A DNA stretch of 64,000 bases from Sorangium cellulosum So ce56. Lineage in GTDB: Bacteria > Myxococcota_A > Polyangia > Polyangiales > Polyangiaceae. The translations under genes and the position numbers were made by a program. The notes under the pieces were generated by a model. The model ran no database searches and was not told the DNA's origin. It was given only the letters and a program-made list of their open reading frames with translations. Shown in pieces: positions 7,114 through 15,224 of the stretch (position 1 is its first letter; every line of letters begins with the position of its first letter). The stretch spans positions 1,240,001 to 1,304,000 of the forward strand of contig NC_010162.1 in NCBI RefSeq assembly GCF_000067165.1, in the 5' to 3' direction.

Positions 7114-8976
7114 TCAGGCGTCGAGAAGGACGACACCGAGGATGGGCGCCGGCCGGAGCTGCTCGATGGCCTGGCGGATCGCCTTGCGGGTCGACTTCTT
7201 GACCAGCGAGGTCAGGACCACGCCGTCCACCGAGTCGCCGATGACGTTCAGGTCCATGCTGCCGAGCACCGGCGGCGTGTCGATGATGATGTACGAGTAG
7301 CCCGCGCGCTTGAGGCTCTCGATCGCGGTCGAGAACGCCACCCCGTCGAAGATCGGCGGCCGCTCCGTGCGCGGATCGACGGCCAGGATGTGGACGGGCG
7401 TCTGGAGGGCGAGCCTCGCGTCGGGCGACCTGCCGCCCATCGGCGCGGCGTTCCTGTCCGACGACGACTCGCCGCCGTCCTCGCCGGGCGTCACGGCGGG
7501 CGCCGCCTGATCGACGACGACCCAGGGCGCGAACCGGTCGTTGACGTGGCGCTGGAGCTGCTCCGTGAAGCAGCTCGGAGGCTCGAACCGCAGCGCCTTC
7601 GCGATGCCGGGCTTGCGGATGTTCGCCTCGACGAGGAGGATCTTCCCGCGGACGGTCTCGCGGAGGGCGAGCGCGAGGTTGATGGCGCACGACGTCTTGC
7701 CCTCGCCGGGCCCCGCGCTCGTCACGGCGACCGTGATCCCCGAGCCCGTCGGCAGCTTGCGCCGGAGCGTCCGGTAGGCGTCGGCCTGGGGCGAGTAGGG
7801 CGCGCGGAGCATCACGATGTTCGGATCCACGGCGTCCGGCATCGGCACGGGGCGCACGGTGATCTCGCCCTGGCCGCGCAGCGACTCCTCGGGGAGCAGC
7901 CCGGCGTTCTCCGGCGTGGTGGGCAGGGAGCGCAGCTGCTCGATGTGCAGCGACGGCGGCTCCTCGAACGTCGGATCCAGCGACTGCAGCTTCGCGTCCA
8001 CGGCCTGGTGCGCCGGGGTCGACACCACGCGGTTGAAGATCAGGGAGGGCGGCGAGCTGAACGTGCTGGTGAGCGAGCGATCGATCGGCCGCTCGGGCGG
8101 CGGCTGATGCTGCGGCGGCGGCTGATGCGGCTGCGGCACCTCGCGCACCGTCACCTCGCGCGTCGCGGGCGGCACCACGCGATCGAAGACGAGCGAAGGA
8201 GGCGAGGGGAACGCGCCGCTGAACGATCGCTCGAAGGACGGCGCTCCCCCGGGGGGCGCCGACGCGTCCCGGACCCCCACGTCGCGCGATGGCGAGGCGA
8301 TGACCCGCTCGATCGGCACCGGCAGCGCCGGCGAGCTGCCCGGCCTCCCGCCGCTCGACACGAGCCCAGGGCTGCTCAGCGTCGCGCTCAGATCGACGAC
8401 ACGCGCGATCGCGGGGGATGAGCCTTGCCGCTCGGGGCCGGGCGGCAGCGCGGGCGCGGGCATGCCGAGCACCGTCGCGGCACCCGGATGCGCGCGGTGC
8501 TCGCCGTGGTCCGCCGCGGGACCCCCGAGGAAGAGCGCCGTCGCGGGCGACGGCCCCCTGAGCGGCTGCTGCGCGCCGGGGTGGGCGCCCGGCGCCTGCG
8601 CGGCGCCGAGGCGCAGCCCCATCGCCTGCGGGTGCTGCGCCGGCGAAGGGGGCAGATCTTGCCGGATGGTCGGCGAGTCGAACGCGGCGCTCGGGTCGTC
8701 CTGGCTGGCGCTCGGGCGCTCCGCCGAGACCACGTCCTCCGCGTCGTTCGCGAGGCGCAGGACGCGGGCGATCATCTCCTCGCGCACGTCCGGATCCGGC
8801 GCGATCGAGCGCCAGTTGCCGACCACGTTGCGGAGCCGGCGCGCCTCGATGACGAGGGCGCGGACCCGCGCGGTCTGCTCCGCACGGCTCAGGAAGTCGC
8901 AGACCTGATCGAGCGCGCGCTCGAGGGAAGCGACCGGCGGGGGCTTTCCCGGCTCAGCTCCGCCTGTCTCAGCCAC
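7114..8976 (-). CDS. Wze-like tyrosine-kinase-family ATPase with long N-terminal extension
   Basis: A 620-residue cytoplasmic protein. The C-terminal 230 residues are a BY-kinase/ParA-like domain: Walker A SAGPGEGKTS, Walker B YIIIDTPPVLG. The Walker A' motif reads LLVEANIRKP where kinases have DxDxR, and the protein ends VVLLDA with no C-terminal tyrosine cluster, so kinase activity and autophosphorylation are doubtful. The 390-residue N-terminus is Pro/Ala/Ser-rich with a helical start and three copies of a PPSL-centred motif. The GTG start at 8976 overlaps the end of the chain-length gene by 8 bp, so the two are translationally coupled. Together they form a split Wzc/Wze pair of the kind seen in Gram-positive bacteria and myxobacteria. 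Confidence 0.8.
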   Translation of the reverse strand: MAETGGAEPGKPPPVASLERALDQVCDFLSRAEQTARVRALVIEARRLRNVVGNWRSIAPDPDVREEMIARVLRLANDAEDVVSAERPSASQDDPSAAFDSPTIRQDLPPSPAQHPQAMGLRLGAAQAPGAHPGAQQPLRGPSPATALFLGGPAADHGEHRAHPGAATVLGMPAPALPPGPERQGSSPAIARVVDLSATLSSPGLVSSGGRPGSSPALPVPIERVIASPSRDVGVRDASAPPGGAPSFERSFSGAFPSPPSLVFDRVVPPATREVTVREVPQPHQPPPQHQPPPERPIDRSLTSTFSSPPSLIFNRVVSTPAHQAVDAKLQSLDPTFEEPPSLHIEQLRSLPTTPENAGLLPEESLRGQGEITVRPVPMPDAVDPNIVMLRAPYSPQADAYRTLRRKLPTGSGITVAVTSAGPGEGKTSCAINLALALRETVRGKILLVEANIRKPGIAKALRFEPPSCFTEQLQRHVNDRFAPWVVVDQAAPAVTPGEDGGESSSDRNAAPMGGRSPDARLALQTPVHILAVDPRTERPPIFDGVAFSTAIESLKRAGYSYIIIDTPPVLGSMDLNVIGDSVDGVVLTSLVKKSTRKAIRQAIEQLRPAPILGVVLLDA

Positions 8977-10528
8977 GGCGCCCTCGGGGCGCGCGCGCGG
9001 CGGGCGGCACGACGACGAGCACCGGAGCGAGCGCCATTCGATCGATATCTTCCATGTCGTAAACCCGATCGTCGAACACGATGCCACGCGCCGCGGCGGC
9101 CGCGATGCCGGCCGCAACGGACAGGAACAGCCCGCCGATGGCGATGATCAGCCGCGACGGGCTCGACGGCGCGCTCGGCCGGTACGCCGGGTCGAGCACC
9201 TCGATCTGCGCCGAGTAGCCGCCCTGCTCCGAGCTCGCCGCGATCTCCGCGCGGAACGACTTGCCCTCGAGGTCGGAGAGGCGCTGCTGCGCGCGCGCCT
9301 TCTCGCGGCTGAGCCGCGACCAGTCGGTCTCGGTGTTGATGATCTGCTTCGCCGCCTCGCTCGCGTCGGCCGCGTTGCCCTTCTTCGCGCCCCTGCGCGC
9401 CGCGATCTCCCGCTCGAGAGCGGCGAGCTGGGACTTGATCTTCGCCTTCTCGGCCTCGTCGGTCGCGGGGACCTCCACCACCGGCTCCGGCGGCAGGATG
9501 AGCGCCTGCTCGGCGCGCCGCAGCGCCGCCTCGGCGTTGGTCACGCGGGCCACCGCCGCCCGGACGTCGGGGTGCTGCTCGGTGAATCGGGACTGCTTGT
9601 CGGCCAGATCCCGCCGCGCGGTGGCGAGCTCTTGCTCGGCCTGATCCCGCTGCCGGGTGAGCGCGGGGGAGGGCACCCCGGCGGCGCTCGCCGCCGGCTG
9701 CTCCGGCTTGCCGGTGAGCCGGCTGCGCAGGCGGGGCACCTGCCGCTCGAGCGCCTCGAGGGTCGGGTCGGTCCCGGTGGCGCGCCGCTCCCGCTCGCGG
9801 ATGGCGGCGCCGCCCTGCGCGCCGCCGGGCGTGTTCTGCTCGGCGGCGAACTCGGGGTGCTCGGCGAGGAACGCCGCGAGCTCGGTCTCGGCCTTCTCGA
9901 CGTCCTGCTCGGCGCGCTTCAGCTCGGCGTCGAGGAACTCGTTCGTCAGCTTCGCCTGCGACCTGCGCATGCGGGTCGTCTCCTCGACGAGGATGTCCGC
10001 GAGCCGCTGCGTCACCTCCTGCGCCTGCTCGCGCGTCTCTCCTTCGGCCGAGATCGCGAAGGTGTCCTGCGAGCGGGCCTTGAAGGTGATCTTGGCGCGG
10101 AGCCGATCGACCGCGTCGACCATGCCCCGCTTCTCGAGGACCTCGGGGAAGAGGTTGAACTCCGTCACGACCTTCTCGAGGTTGGAGCGCGCGAGCAGCG
10201 TCTCCTTGAGCCGCGCGGAGAGGGTGCGGAGCGGGTCGGGGCCGTCGGGCCCGAGGTACGTCGCCTTGACGCCCTCGCGGTAGAAGATCACGGTCTCGGA
10301 GCGGTACGCGGGCTTCCTCGACTGCACGACGAGCACCGTGAAGCCGAGCCCCGCGATCGCCACCAGCACCGCCACGTACCAGTGCGCCAGCGTCCGGTTG
10401 ATCATCGCGCTGACGCTGGGCGGCTGCGGACCTGCTGCAGGCCGCGCTGCCGCGTCGGCGGGGATCGCCCCGAGCGCCTCCTGGGGCGGGGTAGGCCCGG
10501 AGAGCTGCTGGTTCATCTTCTTGTCCAT
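8969..10528 (-). CDS. Wzz/Wzc-type polysaccharide co-polymerase (chain-length determinant)
   Basis: A 519-residue inner-membrane protein. A Wzz domain begins at the first transmembrane helix (WYVAVLVAIAGLGFTVLVV, about residue 50). A long periplasmic coiled coil follows, rich in Arg, Glu, Ala and Gln. A second helix (RLIIAIGGLFLSVAAGIAAA, about residue 455) is followed by a short basic cytoplasmic tail. There is no ATPase domain; the partner Wze-like gene supplies it. Such proteins set polymer length and link the polymerase to the periplasmic OPX ring. The ATG is preceded by a GAGGAG ribosome site. The 330-bp gap upstream is the likely place for the promoter of the three-gene operon. Confidence 0.86.
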   Translation of the reverse strand: MDKKMNQQLSGPTPPQEALGAIPADAAARPAAGPQPPSVSAMINRTLAHWYVAVLVAIAGLGFTVLVVQSRKPAYRSETVIFYREGVKATYLGPDGPDPLRTLSARLKETLLARSNLEKVVTEFNLFPEVLEKRGMVDAVDRLRAKITFKARSQDTFAISAEGETREQAQEVTQRLADILVEETTRMRRSQAKLTNEFLDAELKRAEQDVEKAETELAAFLAEHPEFAAEQNTPGGAQGGAAIRERERRATGTDPTLEALERQVPRLRSRLTGKPEQPAASAAGVPSPALTRQRDQAEQELATARRDLADKQSRFTEQHPDVRAAVARVTNAEAALRRAEQALILPPEPVVEVPATDEAEKAKIKSQLAALEREIAARRGAKKGNAADASEAAKQIINTETDWSRLSREKARAQQRLSDLEGKSFRAEIAASSEQGGYSAQIEVLDPAYRPSAPSSPSRLIIAIGGLFLSVAAGIAAAAARGIVFDDRVYDMEDIDRMALAPVLVVVPPAARAPRGRRG

Positions 10529-10858
10529 GGTCCCCGCTCCTCGAAGGTTGCCTTGCTCCGCCCGGTCCGGAGAACGCGCACCCCGGTCTGGCAGGCTGGT
10601 TGCCTATGGTAGACGTGCGCCGCGCGAGCGCCAGCTTGTTGCACTCGGCTTTGCCCGCCGCGCGCAACCCCACGCCTAACACGCCCCCAGCACGCGCAGA
10701 ACGCGGAACCAGCGCCGCGGCGACGGAGGGCACCGTCCGGGCGACTCCAGCCGCTCAGCGCCGTCCGCGCGGCACCTGACGCGCGGCGCTGCCACCGAAG
10801 CCGTTGTCGACGGGCGGGCCGGGGGCCGGGGTGGCGGCGCGCGCGCCGCCACCGTGCG
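10529..10858. other. 330-bp gap before the Wzc-Wze-barrel operon
   Basis: No gene is supported here. The stretch separates the STAS gene from the co-polymerase gene on the same strand and probably contains the promoter of the export operon. No specific promoter elements or hairpin terminator could be assigned by eye. Confidence 0.5.
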
Positions 10859-11158
10859 TCATGTGGGGAACACCCGATCGAGGCGCAGCAGGCGGAAGAT
10901 CGCGCGCGGCTGATCCCTCAGCCCGACGATGCGCACCTGGCCGCCGTTGGCCCGTACCCGCTTGAACAGCGAGACGATGACGCCGACGCCCGAGCTGTCG
11001 ATCAGCCGGAGGGACGAGAGCTCGAGCGTGATGTTCTGCCGGTTCTCGGCCACCAGCTCGTCCACCAATGTCCTGAACTCCGGTGCGGTCACTGCGTCGA
11101 GGGTCCCCTCGAACTGCACGACCGTCTCACTGCCGTTATCGGTCCGCGTATAGCTCAT
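10859..11158 (-). CDS. STAS-domain anti-sigma factor antagonist (SpoIIAA/RsbV-like)
   Basis: A 99-residue single STAS domain. The phosphorylation site motif LIDSSGVGV is intact, with S56 as the expected phosphoserine. In partner-switching systems the dephosphorylated antagonist binds and removes the HATPase anti-sigma kinase. The kinase is encoded immediately upstream, and the two overlap in an ATGA (11155-11158), which implies coupled translation and a matched pair. The FHA-SpoIIE protein at 3792-5525 is a candidate phosphatase. No sigma factor is visible nearby, so the target may be elsewhere or may not be a sigma factor. Confidence 0.85.
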   Translation of the reverse strand: MSYTRTDNGSETVVQFEGTLDAVTAPEFRTLVDELVAENRQNITLELSSLRLIDSSGVGVIVSLFKRVRANGGQVRIVGLRDQPRAIFRLLRLDRVFPT

Positions 11159-11742
11159 TGGATTTTGATTCCCCCTGCGGCGCGGGTCGCGCCCGAACGG
11201 GAGACGCTCCGCATTCGAAAACTGCTCGTCCGATGCCCTGTCGCCCCGGCGAAATCGGCGTCGGAATGCTCTTGTTCGTTGCTGCCTTCACCCCCGTCGC
11301 CGGCAATACACGAGCTGCCCTCCCTCCGTTTCACAAGACGGAGGACATTCGGGCTGCCGGGACAGTAGTCGACCTCATCCATGAACGACTTGATGATGAA
11401 GAGCCCCATCCCGGACTCGGGGAGGTCGTCGATGGGAGGGTTGTCGATGGCCGCGGGATCGAAGCTGCATCCCGTGTCCATCAAGCGGATGATAATGCCG
11501 TCCGCGTCGGATTCGATCTCGATATCGACGTCGCCCGGCGGGCCAGCGCGGTATCCGTGAATCGCGATGTTGTTGAACGCCTCGCCGAACGCCGAGACGG
11601 TCTGGTCCTCGAAATCCTCCTGGGTGAGGCCGGGCGACCCGCCCTCGACCCTCCCCGGCGCGGCCATCTTGCATGCGGCCGCCACCACGCGGAGGGCGAG
11701 GTGGCGATAGGTCAACGAACCTGGTACGCGGAGTCGGATCAC
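11155..11742 (-). CDS. HATPase anti-sigma kinase (SpoIIAB/RsbW-like)
   Basis: A 195-residue GHKL ATPase. The N box is EAFNNIAIHGY (near residue 55), the G1 box is DTGCSFDP, and GMGLFII forms the G2 region. This is the RsbW-like serine-kinase layout. After the fold a 45-residue tail rich in Gly, Ser and Arg is unusual for the family. A GTG at 11742 was chosen because GGAGG lies 7 bases before it; the TTG two codons earlier would sit one base from that site. It overlaps the STAS gene by 4 bp. It is expected to phosphorylate the STAS protein and sequester an unknown partner. Confidence 0.82.
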   Translation of the reverse strand: MIRLRVPGSLTYRHLALRVVAAACKMAAPGRVEGGSPGLTQEDFEDQTVSAFGEAFNNIAIHGYRAGPPGDVDIEIESDADGIIIRLMDTGCSFDPAAIDNPPIDDLPESGMGLFIIKSFMDEVDYCPGSPNVLRLVKRREGSSCIAGDGGEGSNEQEHSDADFAGATGHRTSSFRMRSVSRSGATRAAGGIKIQ

Positions 11743-11749
11743 GCCCAAA

Positions 11750-11754
11750 CCTCC
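11750..11754 (-). promoter_or_regulatory. Ribosome binding site GGAGG deciding the HATPase start
   Basis: GGAGG on the minus strand has 7-base spacing to GTG at 11742 but only 1-base spacing to the upstream TTG at 11748, so the GTG is the functional start. Confidence 0.7.
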
Positions 11755-11807
11755 ATCCGAGCTTGTACCCTACCACGTTCTCGACTATGGGAGCCACAAG
11801 GTAAACA

Positions 11808-12539
11808 GTGACACCTGGCGTTCGTGTAGCGAAACGTGCGATCGACATCGCGGGCTCGCTCGTGGGTCTCACGCTGACCCTCCCGCTCTACCCTCTCATC
11901 GGCGCGGCTATCTACCTCGAGTCGCCCGGGCCGATCTTCTACATGCAGCGCCGTGCCGGGATGCTCATCGGCACGGAAGTGCGGGACGGCGTGGCCTACC
12001 CGCGGTTCGTCGAATTTCACATGCGCAAGTTTCGTTCCATGCGCGTGGATGCCGAGAAGTTGACGGGGGCCGTGCTCGCCCAGCAGGACGATCCGCGCAT
12101 CACCCGGGTCGGCCGCTTCCTGCGCAAGACGCGCCTCGACGAGATCCCGCAGTTCTGGAGCGTGCTCATGGGCGACATGAGCATCGTGGGGCCGCGCCCC
12201 GAGCGCCCCGAGCTGCTCGTCAACCTCGCGCTCGCCATTCCCTTCTTCGAGGAGCGGATGCGCGACATCAAGCCGGGCATCACGGGGCTCGCGCAGGTGT
12301 CGCTCGGGTATACCGGACGCGCCCCTGCGGAGAGCGAGGTCGCCGCGTTCGAGGCGACGCTGACGAACCCGTTCGGCCTCGAGGAGGCGGAGGGGGCCGA
12401 GGCCGACGACATGCGGATGAAGCTGCTCTTCGACCTCGCGTACGCCGCGTCGCTCGAGAAGCTCTCGACGTTCCTGCAGATGGAGCTCTCGATCATCGTG
12501 AAGACGCCGCTCGTGATGGTCCTCGGCCTCGGGCGCTGA
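11808..12539 (+). CDS. Initiating sugar-phosphate transferase (polyprenyl-phosphate type)
   Basis: A 243-residue bacterial sugar transferase (phosphoglycosyltransferase). It moves a sugar phosphate from a UDP-sugar to undecaprenyl phosphate, the first step of repeat-unit assembly. The N-terminal hydrophobic segment IAGSLVGLTLTLPLYPLIG is the single membrane anchor. The catalytic part shows KFRSMRVDAE, then RLDEIPQFWSVLMGDMSIVG followed by PRPERPE, all typical of the family. The multi-helix N-terminal domain of WbaP-like enzymes is absent, so this is the short form. An acidic insert (EEAEGAEADD) sits near the C-terminus. It starts at GTG and is divergent from the HATPase gene. Confidence 0.88.
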   Translation: MTPGVRVAKRAIDIAGSLVGLTLTLPLYPLIGAAIYLESPGPIFYMQRRAGMLIGTEVRDGVAYPRFVEFHMRKFRSMRVDAEKLTGAVLAQQDDPRITRVGRFLRKTRLDEIPQFWSVLMGDMSIVGPRPERPELLVNLALAIPFFEERMRDIKPGITGLAQVSLGYTGRAPAESEVAAFEATLTNPFGLEEAEGAEADDMRMKLLFDLAYAASLEKLSTFLQMELSIIVKTPLVMVLGLGR

Positions 12540-12613
12540 GCGGGCGCCGCGCCTCCGGACCCCGGCGCCATGGCGCTCGCGCCGCTGAACCGGGGGCGCT
12601 CCCCGCGGCTCTG

Positions 12614-13990
12614 CTAGGCCCTCTTGCTGAGCACGACGATCACGAGCACCAGGGCGAGATCGGCCAGGATGAGCCGGTAGACGTCGCGCTTCTCGAGCCG
12701 GATCGAGAAGTTCGGATCGACGCTCCTGATGGCGGAATACAGCGCCCCCGCCAGGCCGAAGTAGATCCAGAGCACGTAGTGGTAGGTGAACGAGAGGAAG
12801 AAGATCCCGACCATCATCCCGCAGAACCCGGCCATGATCGCCATGGACCAGGCGCGGATCGCCGCGAACTGGGCGCCGTACTCGTACCGCTTGAGCGCGA
12901 CCAGCGAGATCTTGAGGGTGAGGTAGATCATCGCCGTCCACGCGAACATCCCGAGCGGACCGAGCTCCGAGAGCGCGAGGAGGTACGCGTTGTGCGCGGT
13001 GAGCCAGTGGTGCTCCGTGAACTGGCGGAAGCCCGCGCCCATCAGCGGGAACATCCGGTAGATGTTCAGGCCCTCGCCCAGGATCTCCGTGCGCTCGTTC
13101 GCTGACTCATCCGCCTCGCCGCCGCCGCGGCCGCCGAGCAGCATGAGCGGCGCCGCGCAGATCGCGCCGAAGATCGCGCCGCGGATGCCGTACTTCTTGA
13201 CGAAGTAGACGCCCAGCACCGTCGCGAAGACGAGCTGGCCGCCCCGGGATTGCGTGAGGATGATCGCGGTCGCGATGAGGAGGAGCGAGCCGAAGACCAT
13301 GAGCGCGCGCGTGAAGGAGCGCTTCTGCTCGAACATCGCGAAGCTGAACGGCAGCACGATGCCCGCCGTGAGCGCGAGCTCGTTCGGATCCTGGAGCACG
13401 CCGCGCCAGCGCACGCGGCCGTTGATCGTCGACGTCTTGAAGAGGCCGACGCGCTCGCACAGGTACTCGACCTCGGGATCGGCGCCCGGCCCCTCGCGGC
13501 AGTCCAAGCGTTTCTCGCAGGACCGGCCGTCGGGGATGCCCGCCTCGCCGCGCGAGCCTCCGATGGTCTGCGTCATCGCCAGGCACTGAAACGAGGAGAA
13601 CCCCTGGTGGATCGCGACGCCCGCCACGAAGAGGCCCATGATGAGCACCGTGGCGGCGAGCTTCTGGAACCCCTTGAAGCCCTCGGGGCTGTGCCCGATC
13701 AGGAAGAAGAGGACGAACGTCACGCTGATGGAGACGAACCCCTCGGAGAACTCGCCAGGGTTCCGGAAGCCCAGCGTGAGCACGCACCAGAGATAGACGA
13801 CGATGGCCCACCGGAGCTGCGGGGTCGCCTTCAGCCTGACCTTGCCCATGGCGAGGTCGAGGCCCATGCCCATGAAGGCGAGGGCGAGCCAGAGGTACAG
13901 AAACGGCAGGCTCTCGAAGCGCTCGTCCCACTCCTGAGGCCTGCCGTAGATGAAGACGATGAGAAGGATGACCCCGGGGAGCGCGAGCAT
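12614..13990 (-). CDS. O-antigen ligase/polymerase-like membrane protein (Wzy candidate)
   Basis: A 458-residue predicted inner-membrane protein with about ten or more hydrophobic segments, beginning MLALPGVILLIVFIYGRPQEW. A large extracytoplasmic loop in the C-terminal half contains LTQSRGG, MGAGFRQFTE and TAHNAYLLALSELGPLGM, the arrangement of the Wzy_C/O-antigen ligase family. A Cys-containing loop around CEKRLDCREG is less usual. In this locus the obvious role is polymerising flipped repeat units. A ligase role cannot be excluded, but no other Wzy candidate is present. The ATG start has GAGG 9 bases upstream. Confidence 0.78.
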   Translation of the reverse strand: MLALPGVILLIVFIYGRPQEWDERFESLPFLYLWLALAFMGMGLDLAMGKVRLKATPQLRWAIVVYLWCVLTLGFRNPGEFSEGFVSISVTFVLFFLIGHSPEGFKGFQKLAATVLIMGLFVAGVAIHQGFSSFQCLAMTQTIGGSRGEAGIPDGRSCEKRLDCREGPGADPEVEYLCERVGLFKTSTINGRVRWRGVLQDPNELALTAGIVLPFSFAMFEQKRSFTRALMVFGSLLLIATAIILTQSRGGQLVFATVLGVYFVKKYGIRGAIFGAICAAPLMLLGGRGGGEADESANERTEILGEGLNIYRMFPLMGAGFRQFTEHHWLTAHNAYLLALSELGPLGMFAWTAMIYLTLKISLVALKRYEYGAQFAAIRAWSMAIMAGFCGMMVGIFFLSFTYHYVLWIYFGLAGALYSAIRSVDPNFSIRLEKRDVYRLILADLALVLVIVVLSKRA

Positions 13991-14106
13991 GTCGAGGGTC
14001 CTCGGCGGAGACGCCGTTCGGGTGGTTTGGGACGTTCCGGAGGATCGCGGCTCGCGTCAAGCGACTTGCGCTCGCTCCCTCCGGCGTGGTTTCCGGGCCC
14101 TCGACG

Positions 14107-15072
14107 CTACGTGCTGAGGCCCACGCGGCGCACGGCCTGGTTCAGGAACGGGACGAACTCATCCGCGGCCCTCGCGTTGCCCGTGCTCGAGGGGTGGTGG
14201 TCGGTGTTCCCCTCCGAGCCGTGCAGGGAGAAGTTGGACTCGCCCTTGTTCGTGAGCACGTCGTAGTAGTCGAAGACGACGACGTTCTTCTCCGGATAGC
14301 CGCTGAGCCAGCCCTCGGGCGACTTGACCCAGTTGTTGAACGAGCGGGCGAGATCCGCCTGGCGCTGCGCGATCTCGGCGTCGGAGGGCTTCCCGAGGAG
14401 CCGCTTCGCGGTCCACTTCCAGGCCGGCTCCTTCGAGCGTTTGAGGATGTTGGCGGGGGCGGTGACGTAGACGAACAGCGTGTCCTTCCGCTTCGCGAGG
14501 TCGGGCAGGATGGACGTCAGCGTGGCCTTCGCGTTCCAGACGGTGAGCTCCGGGCCGGCCGGGTTGCCGGGGGCGGAGCCCTCGCCGACGAAGCGGTTGT
14601 TGGGATAACAGGACTTGAAGACGACGATCCGGTTCACCACGCCGTCCGGGTGCATCTGGTCGTTCAGCGCGACCCGGAGCACCTTGTCCATCTTGTCGCG
14701 GAACTTGGGCGCCCAGTCGAAGAGGTCGGTGTTCTCGCCGATCTCGCTGCCGTAGGAGGCCTCGTGGACACGGTAGCCCTGCGCGGTGAGCTTCTTCTTG
14801 AGCCCGCCTCCGTTCGGGTGCGCCTCGTAGACGCACGACGCCTTCTCCTTCTCGGCGCCCGTCTCCGTGAGGAGCTGGCCGCCGCACGAGTGATGGATGA
14901 ACAGGAGATCCAGCGGGGTATCGGGCCGGGTGCTCGCGAAGCCCGACAGATCGAGCGAACCGGCCTTCGCGATGGGGCCGGTCGCGGCCGGCGCCGTGCC
15001 CTCGATGGGGATGAACAGGGCGCCCAGCGCGACGAGGAATGCGCCAGCAGAGACGAGTCGCTTCTTGCTCAT
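14107..15072 (-). CDS. Secreted SGNH-hydrolase-like protein, function unknown
   Basis: A 321-residue protein with a signal peptide (MSKKRLVSAGAFLVALGALF, then cleavage around APAATG). Conserved-looking blocks are LDLLFIHHSCGGQLL near the mature N-terminus, VVFKSCYPNNRF in the middle, and DHHPSSTGNARAADEF at the end. A nucleophile-like Ser early, an Asn-containing block in the middle and a DxxH-like end resemble SGNH/GDSL esterases, although the family GDS motif is replaced by HHS. Together with the locus, this suggests a periplasmic or secreted esterase or acetyl-transfer role on the polymer. That is a weak inference. The ATG has GGAG 7 bases upstream. Confidence 0.5.
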   Translation of the reverse strand: MSKKRLVSAGAFLVALGALFIPIEGTAPAATGPIAKAGSLDLSGFASTRPDTPLDLLFIHHSCGGQLLTETGAEKEKASCVYEAHPNGGGLKKKLTAQGYRVHEASYGSEIGENTDLFDWAPKFRDKMDKVLRVALNDQMHPDGVVNRIVVFKSCYPNNRFVGEGSAPGNPAGPELTVWNAKATLTSILPDLAKRKDTLFVYVTAPANILKRSKEPAWKWTAKRLLGKPSDAEIAQRQADLARSFNNWVKSPEGWLSGYPEKNVVVFDYYDVLTNKGESNFSLHGSEGNTDHHPSSTGNARAADEFVPFLNQAVRRVGLST

Positions 15073-15175
15073 GACATCTCCGTACAGGACGTGGGCAAGG
15101 AGAATGGATTATTGCAGCGCGCCACGCCGAGGACAAGCGGGCGCGGAGGGCGTCATCGTCGCATTCGCCGTTTGT

Positions 15176-15209
15176 CGTTTACCGTTACCGTTACCGTTAC
15201 CGTTTACCG
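15176..15209. repeat. Short TTACCG hexamer repeat
   Basis: Three tandem TTACCG units are flanked on each side by the 7-bp variant TTTACCG, in the short gap between the SGNH-like and heparinase-like genes. On the minus strand the unit is CGGTAA, which recalls the end of the 8-bp array at 3684-3709 (CCGTAACC, GGTAACCG). Confidence 0.75.
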
Positions 15210-15224
15210 CTTGCGACACGGCGC

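Noticed and set aside
11739..12941. A 400-codon minus-strand frame over the sugar transferase
   Set aside because: It is the antisense of a clear sugar-phosphate transferase; no protein features.
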